Positions 53,763 to 63,552 of a stretch of 64,000 nucleotides of DNA are shown in pieces. The stretch comes from an uncultured Bacteroidia bacterium (lineage in GTDB: Bacteria > Bacteroidota > Bacteroidia > Bacteroidales > F082). The stretch spans positions 1 through 64,000 of the forward strand of contig CADBZW010000011.1 in NCBI GenBank assembly GCA_902799345.1. The letters are read 5' to 3'. The notes under the pieces are model-generated. The model saw only the letters and a list, made by a program, of their open reading frames with translations, was not told the origin of the DNA and searched no databases. The position numbers and the translations under genes were made by a program. How positions within the stretch are numbered: the first letter of the stretch is position 1; the number at the start of each line of letters is the position of its first letter.

Positions 53763-55681
53763 TATTTATATTCCACCATCATCTCGAAGCTACGTCCCGG
53801 CATCGCCCGCCAGATGACGTTCTGGTAATCGGTGTTGAGGAGGTTGTTGCAACGCAACTCAAGACGGAATTTGTCGATTTGCCTGCCGAGGGAGATGTGG
53901 TGCAACACATAGGGATTGAGCGGGAAGGTGTCCTCGTCATTGTAAGAGGTGCTACGCGCGCCCGTGGCCTCCATGGTGTAGCTGACGTTCCAGTCCTTCC
54001 ATTGGGCATTGAGAAACAGGTTACCATGGTGGCGCGGGATGTAGATGAGCTGCTTGCCGTTGACGCCTTGAGCCACTGCCGTCTCGCTCTCATCTGTCGT
54101 GACGGTGTAGACGTAGTTGCCAGACAGGGTGACCTTCCAATCCCCTTGCACGAAAGCCGCGCTGAGGTGGTTTTCGATGCCACGCGCGAAGACCTTGGCC
54201 ACGTTCTCAGGCTCCCAATAGCGGTAGAAGCTGGGCTTCCATTGTATCCAATTCTTCACCCACGAGCCATAGCCGCCAATGCGCAGGTCGAACTTGAAGG
54301 GACCTTTTTGCAGGCCGTATTTGAGGGCGAGGTCGACGGTGCGACCGTCTTCGGGCAGCAGGTCGGGGTTGCCGCCTGGGTACCAATAGAGGTCGTTCAG
54401 CGAGGGATTCCTATAGTTGTGGCTGTAGCCTAAAGTGAAACTCAAGGGCTTGTAGAACGGCAGCTGGTAGGAGAATGTCGCCGTGGGAAACAGCCCCATC
54501 GGCTTGCCGTCGGTCCAGTCGTAACGGGCGGTGACGTTGAGGTTGGCGCATTTGAAAGGATCGCCGTTGATAGCGACAAATGCCGACACCAGGTTGCGGT
54601 GTTTCTCCCCCACATAGTTGTTGCTCGTCACCTGCTCGTAGTCCCATTGCAGCTTGGCTTTCAGCGTCCAGCTCTTGTAGAGTTGCTGGTCGACATTAGC
54701 GATTTGGTGCAACACCAAGGCGTCGTTGAGCGAGTTGATGCCCGTCACCAGGTCGTAGGTGTCGGGATTGCGCACCTCAAGGAAATAATGCTGGTTCTCG
54801 ACGAAGGCCGCCGACTTCAGTTCAAGCTTGCCCGAATTCCAGAAGGTCTTGAACGCCACATAGTTGCGAGAGAAGTTATCCTTGGTCCACTCCTTAAAGT
54901 TTTTGTTGTTCACGTTAGTCATGATGGGCGGCAACTTGCGGTCGTTCCATTGGTTCCACGAGGAGAGCGAGAGGACACAGTTCTTGAAGAGGAAGCTCAT
55001 CTCGGGCATCACTCCGTAGTCGACGAACTCGGCATTGCGCTGCTTCATCCTTGGACGGTCTATAAGCGCGTGGTTGGTGTACTCGAAGTTGTTCTCCGAC
55101 GAGTTGCGGTAGGCTTTCACGCGGAAGGAGACGTTTTTGCCGTAATAACCAACGGTATAATAACTCCCGAAGGTATAGAAACTGCCAAAGGTGCGTTTCA
55201 CGTCGAGCAGGAAGCCATCGCCGAAATGCTGCTTGTTGTCGATGTTGACCGAGCCGCCCAAGCCACCACTGTTGTTGGAGGTGCCACTACCCCAATTGAG
55301 GCTGACGTCATCAATCAAAAACACGGGGATGGTGCTGAAGTCGACCTGACCGAGGCTCGGGGCGTTGAGTTGGAAGCCATTCCAAAGCACGAGGGTATGG
55401 CTAGCCGTCGTGCCACGGAATGATGCCGTGGATGTGCCACCAGGACCGTAGGTCTTGATAAAGACAGGGCTATGTTGAATGAGCAAATCGGAGAGGCTGG
55501 AGGTGCTTTTCGACTGGAGCACGAGTGTGTCGAGTTTCCTCGCCACCAAGGGCTTCAGCACTTCGATGTCGGCCTTTTCCGCCGTCACTTCAACTGAGTG
55601 CAGCATAATAGTATCTTGGGCTTGCAGCCGTGGCAGCAAGCCCAAGATTAAGAGTATCAAGATGTTGAAACAGCGTTTCAA
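53759..55681 (-). CDS. TonB-dependent outer-membrane receptor (BtuB-like size)
   Basis: The 640-residue protein has a signal peptide (to LQAQ), a plug domain with SVEVTAEKADIE (about 28-39, TonB-box-like region), SLSDLLIQHSPVFIKTYGPGG and NIDNK, and a 22-strand-type barrel ending in FEMMVEYKY with a terminal aromatic residue. It lacks the carboxypeptidase-like N-terminal domain and there is no SusD partner, so it belongs to the cofactor or metal uptake type; the ligand is unknown. Its ATG overlaps the YwqK-type gene stop (ATGA at 55678-55681). It is expressed together with that gene. Confidence 0.9.
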   Translation of the reverse strand: MKRCFNILILLILGLLPRLQAQDTIMLHSVEVTAEKADIEVLKPLVARKLDTLVLQSKSTSSLSDLLIQHSPVFIKTYGPGGTSTASFRGTTASHTLVLWNGFQLNAPSLGQVDFSTIPVFLIDDVSLNWGSGTSNNSGGLGGSVNIDNKQHFGDGFLLDVKRTFGSFYTFGSYYTVGYYGKNVSFRVKAYRNSSENNFEYTNHALIDRPRMKQRNAEFVDYGVMPEMSFLFKNCVLSLSSWNQWNDRKLPPIMTNVNNKNFKEWTKDNFSRNYVAFKTFWNSGKLELKSAAFVENQHYFLEVRNPDTYDLVTGINSLNDALVLHQIANVDQQLYKSWTLKAKLQWDYEQVTSNNYVGEKHRNLVSAFVAINGDPFKCANLNVTARYDWTDGKPMGLFPTATFSYQLPFYKPLSFTLGYSHNYRNPSLNDLYWYPGGNPDLLPEDGRTVDLALKYGLQKGPFKFDLRIGGYGSWVKNWIQWKPSFYRYWEPENVAKVFARGIENHLSAAFVQGDWKVTLSGNYVYTVTTDESETAVAQGVNGKQLIYIPRHHGNLFLNAQWKDWNVSYTMEATGARSTSYNDEDTFPLNPYVLHHISLGRQIDKFRLELRCNNLLNTDYQNVIWRAMPGRSFEMMVEYKY

Positions 55682-56379
55682 TTCTTTTTCTTTTCCATTT
55701 TTTCCTTTTCAGCCTTTTCCTTCTCCTTAGGATCCATCTGAGGTTTCTGCGGCTCTGAATAGGTCTTCACCTTGCCTTGGATCTTGCCGTTTTTGTAGAC
55801 AGACTCGCTCTTCAAAGAGCCATCGGGATAGTACACCAGTTGCTGACCATCAAATTGGCCGTTCTTGTAGTAGATAGTCATCTTCTTGTTGCCTTTCTCA
55901 TCGAACCAAGTCGTCTCACCGTCACGCATGCCTTCCTTGTAGTTCGACACCTCGAGGTTGCCGCCCTGCTCGTAGCAAAGGATCTGCTTACCGTCAAGTT
56001 GACCGTTTTTATAGGTGTTCAGCTTCGACAAGCGACCACCGCGATACCATTCACTGCATTGGCCATCCAGCACATTGTTCTTATACTCAGCCTTTTTAGT
56101 GATGGAACCTGTCTTGTCCAATTCGACATAAACTCCGTTCATCTGGCCTTTCTCAAAGCTCACGATTTTCTTGGGAAGATAAGGCGTGCTGGAGAAATAC
56201 TCCATCCAAGTGCCCACCTTCTGGCCGTTCAAGACCGTGCCTTCGATGACACAATCGTTTGGCGTTGTAGTATTAAAAATGCCGTCAGGGGCTTTTGAAA
56301 CGTCCACGCTTTCAACGGTTTGCGCGAACATCGGCATGGCAAACATAGCCATTGCAATGATAATCAAAGTCTTACGCAT
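55678..56379 (-). CDS. YwqK/MORN-like repeat protein, exported
   Basis: The 233-residue protein has a signal peptide (MRKTLIIIAMAMFAMPMFAQ). Residues about 55-210 are six to seven MORN-like repeats of the YwqK type with the pattern YKNGxxDGxxxxWYxxG (for example YKNGQLDGKQILCYEQGG). It ends in a highly charged coil (PKEKEKAEKEKMEKKKN). Proteins with such repeats occur next to receptors or toxins; here it precedes the TonB receptor with an ATGA overlap, so a partner role at the envelope is likely (inference). I chose ATG 56379; an in-frame GTG lies 6 bp upstream. Confidence 0.85.
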   Translation of the reverse strand: MRKTLIIIAMAMFAMPMFAQTVESVDVSKAPDGIFNTTTPNDCVIEGTVLNGQKVGTWMEYFSSTPYLPKKIVSFEKGQMNGVYVELDKTGSITKKAEYKNNVLDGQCSEWYRGGRLSKLNTYKNGQLDGKQILCYEQGGNLEVSNYKEGMRDGETTWFDEKGNKKMTIYYKNGQFDGQQLVYYPDGSLKSESVYKNGKIQGKVKTYSEPQKPQMDPKEKEKAEKEKMEKKKN

Positions 56380-56402
56380 ATTCACATAGTTTAAAGATTG
56401 TA

Positions 56403-56410
56403 CAAAATTA
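56403..56410 (-). promoter_or_regulatory. -7 promoter box for the YwqK/TonB receptor operon
   Basis: TAATTTTG on the minus strand, 23 bp before the ATG. Confidence 0.55.
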
Positions 56411-56472
56411 GAAATTTTGGTTCAAACGATTGCAAAATTCGTGCAAATTCTTCAAAAATCAGTTTTTTTTAC

Positions 56473-56480
56473 TAATTTTG
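56473..56480 (+). promoter_or_regulatory. -7 promoter box for the small acidic protein gene
   Basis: TAATTTTG on the plus strand, 31 bp before the ATG at 56512. Confidence 0.55.
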
Positions 56481-56511
56481 TAAAACAAACACACCGATTA
56501 AAGCCCATACC

Positions 56512-56811
56512 ATGAAAAAAGTCGAAGTCAAGAATTTCAAACTCTATACCACGGCGGTCATCAGCATCGAGTGGAAAGGCGACCTGCTCAACGTCAACCT
56601 CGACCTCGCCATGATGCTCAAGATGATGCACATGGAAGGCCTCACCGAAGAGAACATCGACTATTACAGCCGAGCCGGAGAGCCTATCCCCTTCAAGAAA
56701 GTGACGCTCATCCTCTTCCAGGACGACGACAAGCCTGGACAATACTATACCGACGAGTCGTTCGAGGAAGAAGACGACCCGACGGTGTTTTATGTCGAAA
56801 TCAAGGAATAA
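56512..56811 (+). CDS. Small acidic protein of unknown function
   Basis: The 99-residue protein has no signal peptide or membrane segment. It is acidic, especially the last 25 residues (DESFEEEDDPTVFYVEIKE). The middle has MMLKMMHMEGLTEENIDYY, a methionine-rich helix. It has its own promoter box, codon use like its neighbours and a palindromic element just past the stop, all of which support a real gene. I do not recognise the family. Confidence 0.7.
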   Translation: MKKVEVKNFKLYTTAVISIEWKGDLLNVNLDLAMMLKMMHMEGLTEENIDYYSRAGEPIPFKKVTLILFQDDDKPGQYYTDESFEEEDDPTVFYVEIKE

Positions 56812-56815
56812 CGAT

Positions 56816-56887
56816 TGTAGGGCCGTCACATTGTGGCAGCCGCTGGTTTTCAATTCACAGCGGCTGCCATAATATGACAGCCCTACA
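56816..56887. repeat. 30-bp inverted repeat, palindromic element between convergent genes
   Basis: Arms of 30 bp, starting TGTAGGGCCGTCACATTG and ending in CAGCCCTACA, match at 27 of 30 positions around a 12-nt AT-rich loop. It lies between two convergent genes and can act as a terminator on both strands; the TGTAGGG ends recall MITE-type terminal repeats. Confidence 0.75.
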
Positions 56888-56907
56888 TCTGTTACCAATG
56901 CAATCTA

Positions 56908-59178
56908 TCAATGCAATGATTTAATGTATTCATCAATCGCCTTGGCGGCTTTCTTGCCGGCGCCCATGGCGAGGATGACCGTGGCGGCGCCACTCACTGC
57001 ATCGCCACCGGCGAAGATGCCGGGACGTGAGGTGGCACCTACCTCATCGGCCACGATGCAGCCCTTCTTGTTCAAGTCGAGGTTGCGCGTCGTGCTGCCA
57101 ATCAGCGGGTTAGGCGAAGTTCCGAGAGCCATGATGATCATGTCAACATCAAGAACAAACTCCGAATCCTTAATCGGGACGGGGCTACGACGACCCGAAG
57201 CGTCAGGCTCGCCAAGCTCGCATTTCACGCACTTGAAGCCGTTCACCCAGCCGTTTTCGTCGCCTAAGACCTCGACAGGAGCCGTCAGCAGGTCGAAGAT
57301 GACGCCTTCTTCCTTGGCATGGTGCACCTCCTCCACCCTTGCAGGCAATTCGGCCTCGGAACGGCGGTAGACGATATGCACCTCGGCACCGAGACGCAAA
57401 GCGGTGCGTGCGGCATCCATGGCCACGTTGCCACCACCGACCACGGCGACTTTCTTGCCGACATAGTTCGGGGTCTCATAGCCTTCCTTATAGGCGAACA
57501 ACAAGTTGTTACGCGTCAGGAACTCGTTGGCCGAAACCACGCCGCAGAGGTTCTCGCCCGGCACGTTCATCATCATCGGGAAGCCAGCGCCCGAGCCGAC
57601 AAACACAGCCTCAAAGCCTTCGCGTTTCATCAGCTCGTCGATGGTGATGGTGCGGCCGACGACCACGTCCTTCTCAAACTTGGCGCCCAACTTACGCACA
57701 CTCTCCACTTCTTTCTTCACCACAGTGTCCTTTGGCAGACGGAACGACGGGATGCCATACATCAGCACGCCGCCCAACTCGTGCAAGGCCTCGAAGATGG
57801 TGACATCGTATCCCATCGAGAGCAAATCCTTGGCGCAGGTCAAGCCCGAAGGACCGCTACCGATGATGGCCACCTTGTGACCGTTCGGGATGCTCTGGCT
57901 GCTGAAATGCAAGTCGTGTTCGATGGCATAGTCGCCGACGAAACGTTCCAACTTGCCGATGGCAATAGGCTCGAACTTCTTGCCCATCACACAAGCGCCT
58001 TCACATTGAGTCTCTTGCGGGCACACACGACCACAAACGGCTGGCAGTGCCGAGTCGCAGCTGATGACACCGGCAGCACCCTCAAAGTCGCCTTTGGCAA
58101 CACGTGCGATAAAGTCAGGTATGTCGACGTTCACAGGGCAATGCTCCACACACTGCGGGTTCTTGCAATGCAGGCAACGCTGGGCTTCCATGATAGCCAT
58201 GTCGGCTGAATAGCCCAAGCACACCTCGTCAAAGTTATGGGCGCGGATTTCGGGTTTTTGCTCCGGAACGGGGACGCGTTTTTTCTTGTCGAAGGTCTCT
58301 TCAGAGATGCCTCCGATATGGCACTCATGGCCTTCGGCTTTCTCCTCGGCTTGGAGTTGCTTGCGTGTCACCACATTATTATACATAGCCTGACGTTTCA
58401 TGGCTTCGTCGAAGTCGACATCTTTGCCAAGGAACTCGGGACCGTCGATGCAGGTGAACTTGGTCTTGCCGCCGATGCTCACACGGCAGGCGCCACACAT
58501 ACCCGTGCCATCCACCATAATCGAGTTGAGCGACACCGTGCAACGGATGCCCAGTTCCTCACAGGTCTTGGTGGCAAACTTCATCATGATCATCGGGCCG
58601 ATGGCCACAGCTTCATCATACTGCTTGCCACTGGCCACCAACTGGCGGAGCACGTCGGTCACCAAGCCCTTTCGACCCGTGGAGCCGTCATCGGAGGTGA
58701 CGTACAAATTGCTGACTTCCGCCAATTCTTTTTCAAAGATGAGCAGGTCCTTGGTGCGGGCACCGATGATGCAGTCGGCCGTGGCACCATGGTCATTCAA
58801 CCACTTCACCTGGGGATAGATTGGGGCGATGCCCACGCCGCCACCGATGAACACAAACGAACGCTTGCGCAGTTCCTCAGCGGTCATCGTAGCAAATTCT
58901 GAAGGCTTGCCCAAGGGACCAACGATGTCGGCAAAGCGGTCGCCTTCCTTATACTCGGCCATCTTCTTGGTCGATTCGCCAATAGCCTTGAAGACGATGG
59001 TCACCGTTCCTCTGACACGATGGTAGTCGCTAATAGTCAAAGGGATACGTTCCGAGTTTTCTTCCATCTTGACAATCAAGAATTGTCCAGGTAACGCCGA
59101 ATGGGCGATACGCGGTGCATAGACATCCATGAGGTAGGTCTCGGCCGCGAAGGTTTCTTTATGTAAGATTTCAAACAT
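56908..59178 (-). CDS. Fused NADH/ferredoxin-type oxidoreductase subunit and NADPH-dependent glutamate-synthase-like (NfnAB/GltA type)
   Basis: The 756-residue protein joins two enzymes. Residues about 1-270 are a ferredoxin-NADP reductase/DHOD-B electron-transfer module with a FAD region (ERIPLTISDY), FVFIGGGVGIAPIYPQVKWL and a 2Fe-2S-type CGACRVSIGGKTKFTC near 230. Residues about 300-756 are a GltD/GltA-type flavoprotein with two 4Fe-4S motifs (CLHCKNPQCVEHCPVNVDIP), FAD-binding IGSGPSGLTCA, and NADPH-binding VGGGNVAMDAART. The combination resembles NfnAB or bifunctional sulfide dehydrogenase SudAB, which moves electrons between NADH, NADPH and ferredoxin. The exact reaction is an inference. 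It has its own promoter. Confidence 0.9.
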   Translation of the reverse strand: MFEILHKETFAAETYLMDVYAPRIAHSALPGQFLIVKMEENSERIPLTISDYHRVRGTVTIVFKAIGESTKKMAEYKEGDRFADIVGPLGKPSEFATMTAEELRKRSFVFIGGGVGIAPIYPQVKWLNDHGATADCIIGARTKDLLIFEKELAEVSNLYVTSDDGSTGRKGLVTDVLRQLVASGKQYDEAVAIGPMIMMKFATKTCEELGIRCTVSLNSIMVDGTGMCGACRVSIGGKTKFTCIDGPEFLGKDVDFDEAMKRQAMYNNVVTRKQLQAEEKAEGHECHIGGISEETFDKKKRVPVPEQKPEIRAHNFDEVCLGYSADMAIMEAQRCLHCKNPQCVEHCPVNVDIPDFIARVAKGDFEGAAGVISCDSALPAVCGRVCPQETQCEGACVMGKKFEPIAIGKLERFVGDYAIEHDLHFSSQSIPNGHKVAIIGSGPSGLTCAKDLLSMGYDVTIFEALHELGGVLMYGIPSFRLPKDTVVKKEVESVRKLGAKFEKDVVVGRTITIDELMKREGFEAVFVGSGAGFPMMMNVPGENLCGVVSANEFLTRNNLLFAYKEGYETPNYVGKKVAVVGGGNVAMDAARTALRLGAEVHIVYRRSEAELPARVEEVHHAKEEGVIFDLLTAPVEVLGDENGWVNGFKCVKCELGEPDASGRRSPVPIKDSEFVLDVDMIIMALGTSPNPLIGSTTRNLDLNKKGCIVADEVGATSRPGIFAGGDAVSGAATVILAMGAGKKAAKAIDEYIKSLH

Positions 59179-59222
59179 AATGTATGGAATAAGAGTTAGT
59201 TTTTCACATGGATTAATTCTTG

Positions 59223-59230
59223 CAAATATA
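59223..59230 (-). promoter_or_regulatory. -7 promoter box for the fused oxidoreductase
   Basis: TATATTTG followed by C on the minus strand, 44 bp before the ATG. Confidence 0.65.
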
Positions 59231-59272
59231 GTGATTTTCTAAAACCACAAGGAAAAACATAAAAAATTGCAT

Positions 59273-59303
59273 AAAAAAAGCCCCGCAACTGCGAGGCTTC
59301 TTT
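59273..59303 (-). terminator. Terminator after the TPR gene
   Basis: On the minus strand AAGCCTCGC pairs with GCGGGGCTT around AGTT, followed by a T-tract. It lies 21 bp beyond the TPR stop. Confidence 0.75.
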
Positions 59304-59323
59304 AAACCATTGTGAGAATTCTA

Positions 59324-60508
59324 TTATTCTCTGCCGTCCAGGGCCTTGACTTCGTCGGTCATGTTAAGTTTCACATAGATGGAACGCAACACGTTCTTCA
59401 CGTCGTCGGAAGGCTGGGCTTCGTAAGCCTGTTGCAGGTAAGGCAGACCGGTGCGGAGCAAATCGTTGGCCTGTTCGATCAGGTTGTTGTATTGTTCCTG
59501 TTCGGCCTTCGAGAAGCCAGTGATTTCGTTGGCTTGCTCGATGTACTTGTTGGCCATCGTGGTGTAAAGCACGCCGATGTTATAGATGGCATCATAGTAA
59601 TTGGGGTTGATGGCCAGGGCCTGCTCATAATACTGCTTGGCCTTGTCGGTGTCAAACACGTCCTTGTTGTTCTCGTCGCCGTAGATGGTACCCAACACGA
59701 AGAGCAGTTGGGCGTTCTCGGGGTCGAGTTCGTGGAGCTTCTGCAGGTCGGCGACGGCTTCAGCGCCCTTGCCTTCCTTCAGGTAGGCATTCACCTTTTC
59801 GAGGATGAGGTTGGCATCGCTCGGGTTGATGGCAAGACCGGCATTAATCATCTCCATGGCTTGTTCGGAGTTGCCAAGGCCATTGTAGCAAGCGGCGAGG
59901 TGCCTATAGAGTTCGGCGGTCTCTTTGCCATTGCCTTTCATCATGTTGAAATACTCCAGAGCAGTGTTGTAGTCCTCAGCTCTCAGAGCAGACGTGGCGG
60001 CGAGGTTCAGCATCTCGCTGGCTTGATCGCCACCGCCCAAAGAAGCGGCGATGTCGTAGGCCTTCTTGAACAAAGGAGCGGCTTCGGCATATTGGCCGTT
60101 ATTGTAGGCATCGGCACCTTGTGAATAATAGGAGGTCATCACAGAGGCGATACGCATGCCAATCTCCATCTGGTTTTGTTCATCTGCGCAGAAGGATTCA
60201 TTCTCCAAGCACTTCATCAGCGACTCGTAAACGATTTCCAGTGCATTAGGCACCTGGGCCTTGAGGGCCTCATCGTCGGATTGGAGGATGTTCTGGTAGA
60301 TGGCAGCGCGATACAGCCATGCCAGTGATTGTTCGTTGGGTTTCATGCCGAGGAACTGATCGTGGTTGATGCACTTCTCAATGGAGGCCATAGCCTTGGC
60401 GTATTGGCCGTTCTTGTTGTACATGAAAGCGTCGGTTCTGTCTTTCTTTTGGGCCATCATCACGTTGGCGGTGAGAGCGATGACCAGCAAAATCATTACT
60501 TTTTTCAT
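59324..60508 (-). CDS. Exported TPR-repeat protein
   Basis: The 394-residue protein has a signal peptide (MKKVMILLVIALTANVMMAQ). Several tetratricopeptide repeats are visible (for example YNNGQYAEAAPLFKKAYDIA and YEQALAINPNYYDAIYNIGV). Such proteins scaffold complexes in the periplasm or envelope. The start is the ATG at 60508; the in-frame TTG at 60517 adds only three residues. It follows gyrA by 55 bp on the same strand, so it may be co-transcribed. I do not know its partner. Confidence 0.88.
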   Translation of the reverse strand: MKKVMILLVIALTANVMMAQKKDRTDAFMYNKNGQYAKAMASIEKCINHDQFLGMKPNEQSLAWLYRAAIYQNILQSDDEALKAQVPNALEIVYESLMKCLENESFCADEQNQMEIGMRIASVMTSYYSQGADAYNNGQYAEAAPLFKKAYDIAASLGGGDQASEMLNLAATSALRAEDYNTALEYFNMMKGNGKETAELYRHLAACYNGLGNSEQAMEMINAGLAINPSDANLILEKVNAYLKEGKGAEAVADLQKLHELDPENAQLLFVLGTIYGDENNKDVFDTDKAKQYYEQALAINPNYYDAIYNIGVLYTTMANKYIEQANEITGFSKAEQEQYNNLIEQANDLLRTGLPYLQQAYEAQPSDDVKNVLRSIYVKLNMTDEVKALDGRE

Positions 60509-60563
60509 TTTTTCCAATTATTTAAAGTTTGACAATTTCGTTTGTTGGTTTATTCCTATACAA

Positions 60564-63152
60564 TTATTGTTCCAAAGTGGTTTCTGTGGGATTTTCAGCC
60601 TCAGGAGCCGGCATCTCGCCGCCTTCGACAGGCTCGACGGCCTCGGTATCTTCGGGTTCCTCTTCATGCTCCACCTTGGTGACAGCAGCGATTTCATCCG
60701 ATCCGCGCAGGTCGATGAGCTTCACGCCCTGGGTTGCACGACCCATCACACGCAACTTACTGACTTCCATACGGATGACGATGCCCGACTTGTTGATGAT
60801 CATCAGGTCTTCGTCGTCGGTCACGCCCTTGATGGCAATGAGGTCGCCAGTCTTTTCGGTGATGTTGAGGGTCTTCACGCCCTTGGCACCACGGTTGGTG
60901 ATGCGGTAGTCGTCGATGTTGGAACGCTTGCCGAAGCCCTTCTCCGAGACCACCAGGACGGTCTGTTGCGGGTCGTTGATGCACACCATGCCGATGACTT
61001 CGTCCTCAGGCGAACCCAGAGTGATGGCTTTCACACCCGTGGCGGTACGGCCCATCGGGCGGACGGTCTGCTCGTTGAAGCGGACGGCCTTACCCGAACG
61101 CACTGCCATCAGCACCTCGTCGTTGCCGCTGGTGAGGCAAGCCTCGAGCAGCTGGTCGTCTTCGCGGATGTTGACGGCGATGATGCCGTTTTGGCGGACG
61201 TTCTTATAAGCGGCCAAATTGGTCTTCTTGATGATGCCCTTCTTGGTGCAGAGGATGATATAGTTGTTTTCGAGGTACTCCTCGTCGCTCATGCTCTTCA
61301 CGTTGAGGTAGGCCATCACCTTGTTGTCCTTGTCGAGCGGCAACAGGTTCTGGATGGCGCGACCCTTGCTGTTCTTGCCCTCTTCGGGGATCTCAAAGGC
61401 ACGCAGCTTGTAGCACTTGCCTTGCTCGGTGAAGAACAGCAGATGGTTGTGGTTGGTGGCCGTGAAGATGTGTTCGATGAAGTCGGTATCGCGGGTGGCC
61501 GAGCCTTTCGAGCCCTTGCCGCCACGGCTTTGCACTCGGTATTCGGTCAGCGGGGTGCGCTTGATGTAACCGAGGTGCGAGATGGTGATGACCACGGCGT
61601 CGTCGGCGATGATGTCTTCCATGCGGAACTCACCGGCGGCGGGCACGATCTGGGTACGGCGGGCGTCGCCATATTTCTCCTTGATGACGGTCAGTTCATC
61701 CTTGATGATTTGGAACTGCAACGTCTCGTTCTCGAGAATGTCATGGTAATGCTTGATGCGCTCGTGGATTTCGTCCAACTCGTCCATGATCTTCTTGATT
61801 TCGAGGCCTGCCAACTGACCGAGGCGGTAAGCCACGATGGCGCTGGCTTGCGGGTCGTCGAAGCCGAACTTGTCCATGATGGCTTGCTTGGCTTCAGGTG
61901 TGCCGCCCTTACAGGCGCGGATGGTGGCGATGATCTCATCGACGATGTCGATGGCACGGGCCAGACCTTCCAAGATATGAGCACGGTCTTCGGCTTTCTT
62001 CAGCTCGAAGCGTGTGCGGCGCAGGACCACTTCATGGCGATGGGCCACAAAGTGTTCAATCAATTGCTTGAGGTTCAAGGTATAAGGACGACCGTTAACC
62101 AAAGCCACATTATTCACGTTGAACGAACTTTGCAGCGGGGTCATCATGAACAGTTTATTGAGCACCACGTCGGGGTTGGCGTCGCGTTTCAGTTCATACA
62201 CCACGCGGATACCCTTGCGGTCTGACTCATCGCGGATATCGGCCAAACCTTCCAGTTTCTTGTCGTTGACGAGGTCGGCTGTCTTCTTGATCATCTCGGC
62301 CTTGTTGACCTGATAAGGCACTGAGGTGGCGATGATGCGCTCGTGGCCGTTGTGTTCCTCGAAGTGGGTCTCGCCACGGAGGACGATGCGTCCCCTACCC
62401 GTCTCAAACGCCTCGCGCACGCCTTCGTAGCCATAGATGACGCCGGCTGTCGGAAAGTCGGGGGCCTTAATGTATTGCATCAGGCCGGCCGTGTCGATGT
62501 CGCGGTTGTCGATATAGGCGATGATGCCGTCGACGCATTCGCTGAGGTTATGGGGAGCCATGTTGGTAGCCATACCCACGGCGATGCCGTTGCTGCCGTT
62601 GACCAGCAGGCCCGGGATCTGCGTAGGCAGCACGGTAGGCTCTTGTGATGAGTCGTCAAAGGTATTCTGGAAGTCGACGGTGTCCTTGTCGAGGTCGTCG
62701 AGCATCTCTTCGGAAATCTTCTCCAAACGTGCCTCGGTGTAACGCATGGCGGCAGGGCTGTCGCCGTCCATCGAACCGAAGTTACCTTGCGGGTCCACCA
62801 AGGGATAGCGCAGCGACCACCATTGGGCCATACGCGCCAAAGTGTCATAGATGGCGGAGTCGCCGTGCGGGTGGTAGTTACCCATCACCTCACCCACGAT
62901 CTTGGCGGATTTACGATAGGCACCTCTCGACGTGACGCCCATGTTCTTCATGCCATACAGCACACGGCGTTGCACAGGCTTGAGGCCGTCGCGCACGTCA
63001 GGAAGGGCACGCGAGACGATGACCGACATCGAATAGTCGATGTAAGCCGACTTCATCTGGTTCTCAAGGTTGACCTTGATAATTCTTTCCCCCGTGTTTT
63101 CAGGGATGTTATCTTCCTGGTTTTCAGGATTGATGATATTATTCTCGTCCAT
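60564..63152 (-). CDS. gyrA: DNA gyrase subunit A
   Basis: GyrA is the DNA-cleaving subunit of gyrase, which introduces negative supercoils. The 862-residue protein has an acidic N-terminal start, the conserved [20 protein letters not shown] near 49-68, the quinolone region [17 protein letters not shown] at 94-110 with Ser99 and Asp103 (wild-type-like), active-site Tyr138 in [10 protein letters not shown], and the gyrase box QSRGGKG that marks GyrA from ParC. Beta-pinwheel repeats follow and an acidic tail ends the protein. The promoter box is at 63191. parE lies far away at 27878. Confidence 0.96.
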   Translation of the reverse strand: MDENNIINPENQEDNIPENTGERIIKVNLENQMKSAYIDYSMSVIVSRALPDVRDGLKPVQRRVLYGMKNMGVTSRGAYRKSAKIVGEVMGNYHPHGDSAIYDTLARMAQWWSLRYPLVDPQGNFGSMDGDSPAAMRYTEARLEKISEEMLDDLDKDTVDFQNTFDDSSQEPTVLPTQIPGLLVNGSNGIAVGMATNMAPHNLSECVDGIIAYIDNRDIDTAGLMQYIKAPDFPTAGVIYGYEGVREAFETGRGRIVLRGETHFEEHNGHERIIATSVPYQVNKAEMIKKTADLVNDKKLEGLADIRDESDRKGIRVVYELKRDANPDVVLNKLFMMTPLQSSFNVNNVALVNGRPYTLNLKQLIEHFVAHRHEVVLRRTRFELKKAEDRAHILEGLARAIDIVDEIIATIRACKGGTPEAKQAIMDKFGFDDPQASAIVAYRLGQLAGLEIKKIMDELDEIHERIKHYHDILENETLQFQIIKDELTVIKEKYGDARRTQIVPAAGEFRMEDIIADDAVVITISHLGYIKRTPLTEYRVQSRGGKGSKGSATRDTDFIEHIFTATNHNHLLFFTEQGKCYKLRAFEIPEEGKNSKGRAIQNLLPLDKDNKVMAYLNVKSMSDEEYLENNYIILCTKKGIIKKTNLAAYKNVRQNGIIAVNIREDDQLLEACLTSGNDEVLMAVRSGKAVRFNEQTVRPMGRTATGVKAITLGSPEDEVIGMVCINDPQQTVLVVSEKGFGKRSNIDDYRITNRGAKGVKTLNITEKTGDLIAIKGVTDDEDLMIINKSGIVIRMEVSKLRVMGRATQGVKLIDLRGSDEIAAVTKVEHEEEPEDTEAVEPVEGGEMPAPEAENPTETTLEQ

Positions 63153-63190
63153 TTTTGGGTATTATTTTTCTCTTTTATAAAATAAGGGTG

Positions 63191-63198
63191 CAAAAATA
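63191..63198 (-). promoter_or_regulatory. -7 promoter box for gyrA
   Basis: TATTTTTG followed by C on the minus strand, 38 bp before the gyrA ATG. Confidence 0.65.
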
Positions 63199-63218
63199 GG
63201 GAAATTTTCGATACCTTT

Positions 63219-63458
63219 TTAAAATAAGGTGGATTTTGTTGTTTTGGCGTGTTTGCAGGTCACCTGCCACGCCTCGCACAGGTTTTGGGTCAACACGTCT
63301 GCGGTTGTGGTCATAAACGAGGCCACCGTGCCTGAGGCAAAAGCTACACTGAAGTTGCCGCCACGGGCATCGCTCACAAACTCGCAGCCTCCCACAAAAT
63401 TGTATTGGGTTGCTTCGATATCAAACCTGTTTGCGAACTCATATTGTATTGCGGCCAT
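63219..63458 (-). CDS. Small protein of unknown function upstream of gyrA
   Basis: The 79-residue frame starts at an ATG (MAAIQYEFANRFDIEATQY) and has coding-like codon use, with alternating polar and glycine-rich beta-like parts (FVGGCEFVSDARGGNFSVAF) and a cysteine-containing end. The frame extends upstream to 63521 (MCPLSGTKEKCLFCKKL), but that part may be promoter: its TCTATTTTGC at about 63478 is a near -7 box. It could be expressed with the membrane gene upstream (31 bp from the longer start). No family is recognised. Confidence 0.45.
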   Translation of the reverse strand: MAAIQYEFANRFDIEATQYNFVGGCEFVSDARGGNFSVAFASGTVASFMTTTADVLTQNLCEAWQVTCKHAKTTKSTLF

Positions 63459-63552
63459 TGCTCTTATGTTTAACTTCTTGCAAAATAGACATTTTTCCTT
63501 GGTTCCTGATAGTGGGCACATTTTATCACATGTTCATATTAAGATTAATCGT

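Noticed and set aside
60366..62225. Long open frame opposite gyrA and the TPR gene (619 codons)
   Set aside because: Spans the opposite strand of two well-supported genes and their spacer; no recognisable features.
60564..63152. ParC instead of GyrA
   Set aside because: The QSRGGKG gyrase box is present, and the size fits GyrA.
63500..63521. Fifth copy of the 34-bp array core near the small gene upstream of gyrA
   Set aside because: The CCACTATCAGGAA match has extra bases, stands alone and shows no periodic partner.
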